Source of the DNA: Salinarimonas sp.
Lineage (GTDB): Bacteria > Pseudomonadota > Alphaproteobacteria > Rhizobiales > Beijerinckiaceae
Direction of reading: 5' to 3'
Length of the DNA stretch: 35,688 bases
Assembly: GCA_020832565.1 (NCBI GenBank)
Contig: JAFIEI010000041.1
Location: 1-35,688, forward strand
Part shown: in pieces, positions 16,491 through 23,688 of the stretch
How the letters are laid out: the number at the start of each line of letters is the position of its first letter
How positions within the stretch are numbered: the first letter of the stretch is position 1
The notes under the pieces: generated by a model
The model's database searches: none
The model's input: the letters and a program-made list of their open reading frames with translations, nothing else
Told to the model about the DNA's origin: nothing
Program-made: the position numbers and the translations under genes

Positions 16491-17241
16491 ACGGATATGG
16501 GACAAGTTTCTGACAGAGCGCGACAAGGCGGTATTCGCCGCCTCAGGCTATGGCGCGCAAGGCGCCTGGGGCGAGCGCCCGGCCCTGTTGGTGATCGATG
16601 TGAACTACGCGTTCTGTGGCGAGCGCCCGACACCGATCCTTGAATCGATCAAGAAGTGGCGCACCAGCTGCGGGGAGGATGCATGGGAGGCAATTCCCGT
16701 GATCCAGCGTCTGATCGGGACCTGTCGCGAACGGGCGATTCCGGTGATCTACACAACCGGGCAGCGACGCGCCGACAACTGGGATAGCGGTTCCTGGAGC
16801 TGGAAAAACAACCGCCGCTCCGAAGCGCCGAAGGTCGACGGCTCGAATCGTGACGGCAATGCAATCATGGATGAGATCGCCCCGGGTCCGCGCGACCTCG
16901 TGGCACTGAAGCAGAAGCCCTCGGGCTTCTTCGGCACACCTTTGCAATCCTGGCTGCAGTTGCTGGGTTGCGACAGCGTGATCGTGACGGGAACAACCAC
17001 CTCAGGATGTATCCGGGCAACCGTGCTCGACGCCTTTTCCATGAATTATCGCGTGACGGTGGTGGAAGACGGCTGTTTTGACCGCGCCCAGGCATCTCAC
17101 GCCATCAACCTTTGCGACATGAACGCCAAATACGCCAACGTCCTCCATAGCGAGGAGGTGCTGGATTACCTGCGTGGCGTTCCGCAAGGGCTGTTCGACC
17201 TGCCCTCGGGCAGCGGCATGACACAAAACGCAGCGGAGTAA
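16483..17241 (+). CDS. isochorismatase-fold cysteine hydrolase (N-carbamoylsarcosine/maleamate amidase-like), copy 1
   Basis: The protein has 252 residues from ATG 16483, with AAGGAGAAGG two bases upstream of the start; this ATG lies within the last codons of the MFS gene. The catalytic triad of the family is visible: D39 in ALLVIDVNYAF, K143 in LKQKPSGFFGT and C176 in GTTTSGCIRAT. The sequence around Cys and the later VVEDGCFDRAQASHAINLCDMNAKYA resemble N-carbamoylsarcosine and maleamate amidohydrolases, which cut amide bonds and release ammonia, more than isochorismatases. It shares its whole length, including the N-terminal FLTERDKAVFAASG, with the next protein. The substrate is unknown. 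Confidence 0.92.
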   Translation: MSERIWDKFLTERDKAVFAASGYGAQGAWGERPALLVIDVNYAFCGERPTPILESIKKWRTSCGEDAWEAIPVIQRLIGTCRERAIPVIYTTGQRRADNWDSGSWSWKNNRRSEAPKVDGSNRDGNAIMDEIAPGPRDLVALKQKPSGFFGTPLQSWLQLLGCDSVIVTGTTTSGCIRATVLDAFSMNYRVTVVEDGCFDRAQASHAINLCDMNAKYANVLHSEEVLDYLRGVPQGLFDLPSGSGMTQNAAE

Positions 17242-17245
17242 AGCC

Positions 17246-18001
17246 ATGCAGGACGAAATGAACCACAGCTGGGATCCGTTCCTGACCGATCGCGACAAGG
17301 CGGTGTTCAAGGCAAGCGGCTTCGGCGCCACCGGCGGCTTCGGCAAGCGCCCCGCAATCCTCGTGATCGACATCAACTATGCCTTCACCGGCGAACGGCG
17401 CGAGCCGATCCTGGAGAGCATCAAGCACTGGTCGAACTCCTGCGGCGAGGATGCCTGGGATGCACTGCCCCACGTCCAGAAGCTGCTTGAGGCCGGTCGC
17501 AGCAAAGGCTTGCCGGTGATCTATACCACCGGTGTGCGGCGCCCGGATGGCTGGGACGGCGGCTCATGGCTGTGGAAGAACAGCCGTGGCGGTGAGCGCA
17601 AGCAGACCCGCGACACACAGGCGCGGGATGGCAATGAGATCAACGAACTGATCGCGCCGCATCCGCAGGACATCATGGTCTACAAGCAGAAGCCCTCCGG
17701 CTTCGCCGGCACGCCGCTGTTGTCCTATCTGACTTTGCTGCGCGCCGACAGCGTCATCGTCGTCGGCACCACGACTTCGGGGTGTGTCCGGGCGACCGTG
17801 ATCGACGCTTTCTCCCACAATTTCCGCGTCGCGGTCATGGAGGAGGGCTGCTTCGACCGAAGCCAGGCGAGCCATGCCATCAACCTGTGCGACATGCATG
17901 CCAAATACGCGGATGTGGTGAGCACCGACACAGTTGTCGATTTCATAGACAGCTTGCCCGACGGCCTGTTCGCCGCAACGGCACCGCAGGCTGCCGAATA
18001 G
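17246..18001 (+). CDS. isochorismatase-fold cysteine hydrolase, copy 2
   Basis: The product has 251 residues; ATG 17246 follows the previous stop by four bases, with GGAG seven bases upstream. The triad is D42 (ILVIDINYAF), K147 (YKQKPSGFAGT) and C180 (GTTTSGCVRAT). It aligns with the preceding protein almost without gaps from FLTxRDKAVF to AINLCDMxAKYA, so the pair arose by tandem duplication. Differences cluster in the loop at about 100-130 (GWDGGSWLWKNSRGGERKQTRD against NWDSGSWSWKNNRRSEAPK), which in this fold borders the active site. They could be two subunits of one oligomer or enzymes with related substrates. Confidence 0.92.
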   Translation: MQDEMNHSWDPFLTDRDKAVFKASGFGATGGFGKRPAILVIDINYAFTGERREPILESIKHWSNSCGEDAWDALPHVQKLLEAGRSKGLPVIYTTGVRRPDGWDGGSWLWKNSRGGERKQTRDTQARDGNEINELIAPHPQDIMVYKQKPSGFAGTPLLSYLTLLRADSVIVVGTTTSGCVRATVIDAFSHNFRVAVMEEGCFDRSQASHAINLCDMHAKYADVVSTDTVVDFIDSLPDGLFAATAPQAAE

Positions 18002-18029
18002 GCCATCCAGACTGCGGGATCACGGGAAC

Positions 18030-18058
18030 GCGGCGCGGCGGGTAAGCCGTCGCGTCGC
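18030..18058 (+). terminator. intercistronic hairpin between hydrolase and half-permease genes
   Basis: GCGGCGCGGCGG (18030-18041) and CCGTCGCGTCGC (18047-18058) would form a 12-bp RNA stem with two G-U pairs and a GTAAG loop. There is no T-run, so an mRNA stabiliser or attenuator is more likely than a full terminator. Confidence 0.45.
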
Positions 18059-18077
18059 AATGCGAGGACATCAACAG

Positions 18078-18611
18078 ATGAAGATCAAGAAGGCGGACTG
18101 GGTATTCGTGGGCGTGGCGCTCGCATCGGGTGCAGCGTGCTGGACGCTGCTCGGCCCTTCCGGGGTGCGCGCAGGTCTTCGCGATGCGGGTGATCTGCTG
18201 CTGATGATCTTGCCCCAACTCGGAGCAGGTCTGCTGATCGGCGGTCTCGTGCAGCAATTCGTGGACCGCGAGCGTGTGGCAGCGATGCTCGGCCAGAATT
18301 CAGGCTTCCGGGGGCTGGGCCTTGCCTCAATGGCCGGGATGCTGACGCCGGGCGGGCCTTTTGCGTCATTCCCGTTGGTCTATGCGCTTTGGGTGGCCGG
18401 TGCCGATGCAGGTGCGCTGATCGCCTTCATCACCGCCTGGTCATTGATCGGCATCAACCGGCTTGTCATCTGGGAGCTGCCCTTCATGGGCGCTGATTTC
18501 GCGCTTCTTCGTTTTTTCGTCAGCCTGCCCTTGCCGATACTGGCCGGGCTGATCGCGCGCTGGCTGGTTCAGGCCACGCCACTGAAGATCCGCGAGGCGC
18601 CGCGCTCATGA
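18078..18611 (+). CDS. half-size membrane permease A (YraQ/DUF318-like, split)
   Basis: The protein has 177 residues from ATG 18078 (GAGG eleven bases upstream); an in-frame ATG at 18060 would add six residues. It shows about five membrane segments (near 6-24, 41-60, 80-105, 118-138 and 150-172). The segment GLGLASMAGMLTPGGPFASFPLVYALW has the placement of the YraQ/ArsP-type (DUF318) core motif, but with TPGGPFASFP and no Cys. Its second half is clearly homologous to the next protein. Known YraQ-like permeases hold two such halves in one chain, so these two may form a heterodimer. The solute is unknown; export of a product or import of the hydrolase substrate are both possible. Confidence 0.8.
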   Translation: MKIKKADWVFVGVALASGAACWTLLGPSGVRAGLRDAGDLLLMILPQLGAGLLIGGLVQQFVDRERVAAMLGQNSGFRGLGLASMAGMLTPGGPFASFPLVYALWVAGADAGALIAFITAWSLIGINRLVIWELPFMGADFALLRFFVSLPLPILAGLIARWLVQATPLKIREAPRS

Positions 18612-19120
18612 CCCCGGTTGCCTTGATCCTGTGGGGTATCGTGACGTTGATGGCGGCGATGGTTGGCGCGCGCAAGGGTACAGCGGGGCTGCGCGGAGCC
18701 GGGGTTTTCGCCTGGGGGCAGGCGTCATCACTGGCAATCCGGCTGCCCATGGCGCTGCTGGCCGCTTCATTTCTGACCCAGATTCTGCCGACCGACATGG
18801 TTGCCGATGTGCTCGGCCCCGAGACCGGGCTGTGGGGCATCGTGCTCGCATCCGTGGTCGGCGGATTACTGCCGGGCGGGCCGATGCTGTCCTTCCCGCT
18901 CGCGCTCGTCATCTGGCAATCGGGCGCCGGCGAGGCACAGACCGTGGCGTTGCTGGCCGGCTGGTCGGTCTTTGCCATGCACCGGATGCTTGCATTCGAG
19001 GCTCCGATGATGGGTTGGCGCTTTGTTGCGTTGCGCCTGTTGTCGAGTTGTGCGTTGCCCGTGCTGGCCGGCCTGCTGGCCGCCTCAGTGCTGGGCCTGT
19101 TCGAAATACTATTCCTCTGA
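18608..19120 (+). CDS. half-size membrane permease B (partner of permease A)
   Basis: The 170-residue protein has an ATG overlapping the previous stop as ATGA. Five hydrophobic segments parallel those of permease A. GIVLASVVGGLLPGGPMLSFPLALVIW aligns with its core motif, and WSVFAMHRMLAFEAPMMGWRFVALRLLSSCALPVLAGLL with WSLIGINRLVIWELPFMGADFALLRFFVSLPLPILAGLI. PGGP and SFPL are kept in both, so these residues probably line the path. Translational coupling supports equal production and a heteromeric complex. The third hydrolase follows 24 bases later. Confidence 0.8.
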   Translation: MTPVALILWGIVTLMAAMVGARKGTAGLRGAGVFAWGQASSLAIRLPMALLAASFLTQILPTDMVADVLGPETGLWGIVLASVVGGLLPGGPMLSFPLALVIWQSGAGEAQTVALLAGWSVFAMHRMLAFEAPMMGWRFVALRLLSSCALPVLAGLLAASVLGLFEILFL

Positions 19121-19144
19121 AACCACCGAAAAGGAGAAGCAACC

Positions 19145-19858
19145 ATGACACCTGATCGCTTTGAAGACCATTGCTGGAAAGACGCGGTGCCGCAAGATCT
19201 GATCGATCTCTATGCGCCCTATGCACGCGAGACGTTTGTCGGGCCGAAGCCTGCTCTCTTGTGCATCGATTTCTACAACATCGTCTATCGCGGCGGTGCA
19301 AAGCCACCGCTGGAAATCCAGGATGAGCACCCAAACACGTGCGGCATGTATGCTCACGCATCCATCGAGCCGACGAAGAAGCTGATTGCAGCAGCTCGCA
19401 TGGCCGGCGTCCCGATTTTCTACTGCACGCAGGATTTCCGACCCATGAACCGCCCAGCGGGTGTCGGCTCGACGAAGCGACAGAAGGTTGCCTGGAAGAA
19501 AGAGGATTTCGACATCTATGAGCCTCTGGCACCGCAGGAAGGCGACGTGGTGATCTACAAGCAGCGTGCCAGCATCTTTCAGGGCACGCCGATCATATCA
19601 CATCTGAATTATCTGGGTGTTCAAAGCCTCATTGTCTGTGGCGAGAGCACCTCGGGTTGTGTCCGGGCATCGTGCGTCGACGCTTATTCGAACGGCTTCC
19701 ACGTTTCGCTCGTCGAGGAGTGCACGTTCGACCGGCATGAACTCATCCACAAGATCAATCTTTTTGACCTGCACCACAAATACGTGGATGTGATGCACCT
19801 TGACGAGGTCGTGCAGCATCTGGGCAGTTTCTCGGAAGGGAAAGTTGCGGCTGAATAA
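19145..19858 (+). CDS. isochorismatase-fold cysteine hydrolase, copy 3 (diverged)
   Basis: The product has 237 residues, with AAGGAGAAG before ATG 19145. The triad is D42 (ALLCIDFYNIV), K139 (YKQRASIFQGT) and C172 (GESTSGCVRAS). It keeps the same C-terminal pattern as copies 1 and 2 (VEECTFDRHELIHKINLFDLHHKYVDV), so it belongs to the same subfamily. The N-terminus (DRFEDHCWKDAVPQDLIDLYAPYARETFVGPKP) and the middle loops differ strongly. The oxyanion-side GTTTSGC is GESTSGC here. It ends the presumed operon that begins at 11698. Different specificity from copies 1 and 2, perhaps a later step of the same pathway, is inference. Confidence 0.92.
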   Translation: MTPDRFEDHCWKDAVPQDLIDLYAPYARETFVGPKPALLCIDFYNIVYRGGAKPPLEIQDEHPNTCGMYAHASIEPTKKLIAAARMAGVPIFYCTQDFRPMNRPAGVGSTKRQKVAWKKEDFDIYEPLAPQEGDVVIYKQRASIFQGTPIISHLNYLGVQSLIVCGESTSGCVRASCVDAYSNGFHVSLVEECTFDRHELIHKINLFDLHHKYVDVMHLDEVVQHLGSFSEGKVAAE

Positions 19859-19893
19859 TAAGGCGCAGCGCCTATGTCTGCACCGCAACGGCT

Positions 19894-19931
19894 GGTCGGG
19901 GCTCCTTCCATGAAAGCGAGGAGCCCCGACC
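19894..19931 (+). terminator. strong hairpin after the hydrolase operon
   Basis: GGTCGGGGCTCCT (19894-19906) and AGGAGCCCCGACC (19919-19931) form a perfect 13-bp stem with a 12-base loop, 35 bases after the stop of the last hydrolase gene. No T-run follows, but the position and stability fit the end of the operon. The rest of 19859-20146 holds no gene that I can see. Confidence 0.6.
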
Positions 19932-20070
19932 GGAGAAGAAATCGCTGATGCCTTTTCATTGACGGACACCGGAAAGCCGGGACGACAACCCTGCAGTCGA
20001 GCCGAGGAGGTGGGCGTTCCACAGTCGAGTCCCGGCGCGGCGGTGATCGACTTTCATTGATTACCGAGGC

Positions 20071-20125
20071 CGATTTCGAAAAAACAATCTGAAATCGAGA
20101 CCACTCATAGTCATAGTAGTTATGA
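20071..20125. promoter_or_regulatory. two small dyads upstream of the aldo/keto reductase gene
   Basis: CGATTTC (20071-20077) and GAAATCG (20091-20097) are perfect inverted arms with a 13-base spacer. TCATA-N5-TATGA (20111-20125) lies 21 bases before the first possible start codon. The stretch is AT-rich compared with its surroundings and is the likely promoter/operator region of the reductase-CoA transferase operon. No regulator gene is adjacent. Confidence 0.35.
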
Positions 20126-20146
20126 TACTGCAGGCGAATTTGAAGC

Positions 20147-21181
20147 ATGGAGAGAATGATGCGTCCGACACGGCAAATTCCGCACAGCCGCCTGGGCCGT
20201 TCGGGCCTGTCAGTTTCGCGCCTTGGGCTCGGTACGATGATGTTCGGCGGGCGTACGTCTTTTGACGAGGCCGACCGTATCCTGTCGGATGCGTCCGATA
20301 TCGGCGTGAATTTCATCGACACCGCAGACTCGTACAACAGTGGCGCATCTGAAGAGGTTGTCGGGCGCCTGCTTGCGGGAAAGCGGTTCGATTGGATTGT
20401 CGCGACGAAGCTGGGCAATGCGATGGGCAACGGATCGCATTATCGCGGCTTGTCGAGACGTTGGATCATGGAAGAGACGGAGCGGTCGCTGAAGCGCCTC
20501 GGCATGGAGGTGATCGACATCCTCTACCTCCACAAGGAGGACAACGATACCCCTCTCGAGGAGACGATACGCGCGATTGCGGACCTCGTCAGATCGGGGA
20601 AAATCAGATATTTCGGAGTTTCGAACCACCGCGCATGGCGTGTCGCACGGATTTGTGCGCTTTGCGACGAAATCGGGCTCGATCGGCCGGTAGTCTGTCA
20701 GCTCTACTACCATGCTTTGAACAGAACTGCGGAGGTGGAATTGCTGCCGGCATGTTACGCCCTCGGTGTCGGAGCCGTGGCTTACAGCCCCCTTGCGCGC
20801 GGCGTCTTGACGGGCAAATATCAACAGGGCCGGGACGCACCTGCCGACAGCCGCGTCGGCAGTGGTGACAAGCGGATTGCCGAAACGGAATATCACCCTG
20901 CCAACCTGGAAGCGGCTGCCGCCCTGAAGAAATATTGCGATACGGCAGGACATAATCTGGCAGCCTTTGCCGGCGCCTGGATCCTCGCGAACCCGCTCCT
21001 GCACGGAATTGTCGCCGGACCGCGGACCCTTGAGCAATGGCACGGTTACGCGGACGCCTTTTCCATCCAGATCGGCAGGCAGGATGAACGGGCTGTCGAA
21101 CAGATCATACCGGCGGGCACCTGCGCGATCCCGCATTATGTAGACCCGGCATATCCCCCCGAGGGGCGGCCGGGAAATTGA
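20147..21181 (+). CDS. aldo/keto reductase
   Basis: The protein has 344 residues from ATG 20147. ATG 20159 (MRPTRQIPHSRLG) is an alternative, since GGAGAG sits just before it. The AKR catalytic tetrad is complete: D58 and Y63 in FIDTADSYNSG, K88 in VATKLG and H129 in LYLHKED. Also present are the N-terminal hairpin SRLGRSGLSVSRLGLGT and the SNH motif after IRYFGVSNHRAW that contacts substrate and nicotinamide. The late NADPH-binding region (IVAGPRTLEQW) is typical of the AKR family that includes YghZ- and Tas-like enzymes. It would reduce an aldehyde or ketone with NADPH. The next gene starts ten bases after its stop. Confidence 0.93.
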   Translation: MERMMRPTRQIPHSRLGRSGLSVSRLGLGTMMFGGRTSFDEADRILSDASDIGVNFIDTADSYNSGASEEVVGRLLAGKRFDWIVATKLGNAMGNGSHYRGLSRRWIMEETERSLKRLGMEVIDILYLHKEDNDTPLEETIRAIADLVRSGKIRYFGVSNHRAWRVARICALCDEIGLDRPVVCQLYYHALNRTAEVELLPACYALGVGAVAYSPLARGVLTGKYQQGRDAPADSRVGSGDKRIAETEYHPANLEAAAALKKYCDTAGHNLAAFAGAWILANPLLHGIVAGPRTLEQWHGYADAFSIQIGRQDERAVEQIIPAGTCAIPHYVDPAYPPEGRPGN

Positions 21182-21191
21182 GGAATACTCC

Positions 21192-22601
21192 TTGGCATCG
21201 GTCGTTTGCGGGCCGTCGGCGGGAGCGCACCACGACAATGCGCCATTCAACGCTGCGATGGAGATCGAGGTGACAAAGCGTTTCGCCAAAGAAATCGAAG
21301 AGGCGCTCGGGACGGATATGACGCCTGCGGTCGAGGTGAACGAATCATCGCCCGCCGAATTGCCCTCCTGCTTTGCAATGTCGGATCTTGCAGTCTCGTC
21401 GATCCGTTCGGCCGCTGCGGAACTGGCCGAAATTGTCGGAGCGCAGACCGTCGCCCTGGACTGCCGGATGGCGCTTCAGTGGTTTGGCATGACGCTGCGA
21501 CCCATCAATTGGGAGCTGCCTTCGGCCTGGGATCCGGTTGCGGGAGACTACAAGACGGCAGATGGCTGGATTCGGCTACATACCAACGCACCGCATCACC
21601 GCGAGGCGGCGCTCCGTGTTCTCGGCTGCAAGGCAGACAAAGGCATCGTGGCCGGGGCGACGCGGGGCTGGAAAAGAAGCGAACTCGAACAAGCAATCGT
21701 GGCCGAGGGAGGCGCGGCCGCGGCGATGCATGGATTGACGGAATGGGCCGAGCATCCGCAAGGTCGAGCTGTCGCTGCCGAGCCTTTGATCGCATGGCGG
21801 GAGGTTGGAAAGGCTTCTGGACCGGTCCGTTTGGCGGGCCTGCGCGTTCTGGACATGACGCGCGTCCTGGCAGGACCTGTGGCAACCCGCTTCCTTGCAG
21901 GCTTCGGGGCGCAAGTTCTGCGCATCGACCCCCCGTGGTGGAGCGAGCCCGGCATTGAGCCGGAGGTAACCGTCGGTAAACGGCGCGCCGGACTCAACCT
22001 GAGAATCAAAGCGGATTGCCAGATTTTCGAAGCGTTGCTCGCCCGGGCCGATGTCCTGGTACATGGATACCGGCCCGGCGCGCTGGAAAGATTGGGTTAT
22101 GGCGAAGATCAACTCCGGCGGCTCGCGCCCGAGCTGATCGACGTTAGCCTCAGCGCGTATGGCTGGACCGGGCCCTGGGCAGGACGGCGCGGCTTTGACA
22201 GCTTGGTGCAGATGAGCTGTGGCATCGCCGACGAGGGCATGCGTCGCATGGGGGGCGAGCGGCCGGTATCGTTGCCGGTGCAGGCACTCGATCATGCAAC
22301 AGGTTACCTGATTGCTGCGACTGTGCTGCGCGCATTGCGAATCCGCCGGGCAACGGGCCGGATCTTTTCAGGACGACTTTCCCTTGCAAGGACGGCGGCA
22401 CTTCTGATCCGGCAGGGCGCGCGCGACTTCATGGGTGATGGGCTCGAAGATCGTGCAGAGGATCTTGTGCCGGAAATCGAAGAAACCGATTGGGGGCCTG
22501 CGCAAAGACTTCGGTTCCCTGTTTTCATCGACGGGCGGGGCCCGGTTTGGCAACCGCCGGCAGGGGTGTTACGTGGTGACCCACCTGAGTGGAAAAGATG
22601 A
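21192..22601 (+). CDS. class III CoA transferase (CaiB/BaiF family)
   Basis: The protein has 469 residues from TTG 21192, chosen because GAGGA lies seven bases upstream; ATG 21258 has no such site. The C-terminal half is a recognisable CaiB/BaiF domain: LRVLDMTRVLAGPVATRFLAGFGAQVLRIDPP (about 217-248), VGKRRAGLNL, and the active-site Asp, D336, in RRGFDSLVQMSCGIA. It would move CoA between carboxylic acids through an aspartyl-CoA adduct. The N-terminal 200 residues (SDLAVSSIRSAAAELAEIVGA... WELPSAWDPVAGDYKTADGWIRLHTNAPHHREAAL) look like the C-terminal part of another CaiB unit, an arrangement seen in longer members of the family. It is in an operon with the reductase. Confidence 0.88.
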   Translation: MASVVCGPSAGAHHDNAPFNAAMEIEVTKRFAKEIEEALGTDMTPAVEVNESSPAELPSCFAMSDLAVSSIRSAAAELAEIVGAQTVALDCRMALQWFGMTLRPINWELPSAWDPVAGDYKTADGWIRLHTNAPHHREAALRVLGCKADKGIVAGATRGWKRSELEQAIVAEGGAAAAMHGLTEWAEHPQGRAVAAEPLIAWREVGKASGPVRLAGLRVLDMTRVLAGPVATRFLAGFGAQVLRIDPPWWSEPGIEPEVTVGKRRAGLNLRIKADCQIFEALLARADVLVHGYRPGALERLGYGEDQLRRLAPELIDVSLSAYGWTGPWAGRRGFDSLVQMSCGIADEGMRRMGGERPVSLPVQALDHATGYLIAATVLRALRIRRATGRIFSGRLSLARTAALLIRQGARDFMGDGLEDRAEDLVPEIEETDWGPAQRLRFPVFIDGRGPVWQPPAGVLRGDPPEWKR

Positions 22602-22701
22602 TCACCGCTCCAGCCGCAGCGTGGGACGATCAATCGTTTGAAAACTCAATTCTAATAATTAATAATTCTTCGAACCACATTGCATGCCCAGCCCGTGGCC
22701 T

Positions 22702-23316
22702 CTACCCGATTGTACGCCGGAGCGCCTTCCCGATCAATTCCAGCCGATCTTGCCCGTAGAACATGTCGCCGTCGAGGAAATAGGTCGGCGAGCCGAATAC
22801 GGATCGGGCGACGGCCTCGTCGGTATTCGCGGCATAGGCCGCGCCCTCTGCCGGGTCGTGCCGGGCGCCATCGAGGAGCGCCCTCGCGTCGTAGCCGGCT
22901 TCGGTGATCAAAACCGAAAGCGTTGCAGGATCCGAAAGATCGGCATCGTCGCGCCAATGGACTGTGAGAAGGGCATGCGCAAGGTGATCGACATCGGTCC
23001 CGGCAAGAATGCCCGCGATGATCACGCAATTGGGCAGGGTGATATCCTTGCGGTGATGCATCGGCAGATGGCCGATCACGGGGGCATCGCGCTCCTGGCT
23101 CCAGCGATCGATCTCACGGCCGAAGAAGTAATCGATATGTGCCCGGCTGCGCTGAGAGATCGGCTGCGCGCCGCCTTCGCGCACGACACGCCGCAAGTCC
23201 ATCGGGCGGTGGATGATGAGGCAGCCGAAAGACCTCGTCATCGCCATCAGCCGCACCGATCCGAGATAGGCGAAGGCCGAATGCGCGGAATAGAAATATT
23301 CGATCGAATTGTTCAT
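22702..23316 (-). CDS. 2-hydroxychromene-2-carboxylate isomerase-like protein (DsbA/kappa-GST fold)
   Basis: The product has 204 residues from ATG 23316. I chose this start because homology begins there with EYFYSAHSAFAYLG, whose S13 matches the catalytic Ser of the family motif (usually FDFxSPYxYL). The thioredoxin-fold C-terminus has FGSPTYFLDGDMFYGQDRLELI with the cis-Pro. There is no CxxC, so it is not a disulfide oxidoreductase. Known members isomerise an aromatic ring-cleavage product using glutathione. Many relatives in other contexts have unknown substrates. It converges with the CoA transferase gene across a 100-base AT-rich gap (22602-22701) in which I see no other gene. Confidence 0.88.
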   Translation of the reverse strand: MNNSIEYFYSAHSAFAYLGSVRLMAMTRSFGCLIIHRPMDLRRVVREGGAQPISQRSRAHIDYFFGREIDRWSQERDAPVIGHLPMHHRKDITLPNCVIIAGILAGTDVDHLAHALLTVHWRDDADLSDPATLSVLITEAGYDARALLDGARHDPAEGAAYAANTDEAVARSVFGSPTYFLDGDMFYGQDRLELIGKALRRTIG

Positions 23317-23688
23317 GGCGACGTCCCGCTCGTCGGACCGATCGTCCGCATTCCGAGTATCGCGAGCTTGCCGTGCATTGAGCAAGTTGAATTGGCAGGC
23401 CGGCTCGGGGACCGGCTGACCCTTTGGTCCACCGGTGCAAGGCGGATCACGCAAAGGAGCTGAGAATGTCGATGTCCGGCAGTGATGATTCAAACGATAT
23501 TACCGAGCAACATCAAAGCATAAGCGGGCGCCTTCCCTAGCTTCACCGCCGGCGATCGATCGATGCTCACGGAATTGTCAACGCGGTTCAGTATCGCATC
23601 GCGTATTCTCAAGTAGAATTAGAAGAAGCAAAGCTTCCAAAGCCCGGGAGGAGCGATCGATGTCCTGGCGGGCGCGATCGGCCCGCTC
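23317..23688. other. non-coding or degenerate stretch
   Basis: This stretch should hold the promoter of the minus-strand isomerase-like gene. The only items I can support are a 24-codon frame with a good ribosome binding site (listed separately) and the 5' approaches of the unrecognised ORF that follows. Short AT-rich pieces (23460-23520, 23600-23640) stand out from the GC-rich surroundings, suggesting decay or a recent junction. Confidence 0.5.
23466..23540 (+). CDS. possible small ORF or 5' remnant of a lost gene (24 codons)
   Basis: AAAGGAG (23453-23459) lies six bases before ATG 23466. The frame reads MSMSGSDDSNDITEQHQSISG and ends with TAG at 23538-23540. The acidic, polar sequence looks like the start of a larger protein rather than a stable peptide. 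The good initiation site with nothing behind it suggests a truncated gene. No family is recognisable. Confidence 0.3.
   Translation: MSMSGSDDSNDITEQHQSISGRLP

Noticed and set aside
22637-22672. AT-rich tandem TAATAAT repeat between convergent genes
   Set aside because: Only two copies of a seven-base unit in a short AT-rich gap. No terminator stem or origin-like arrangement could be supported.
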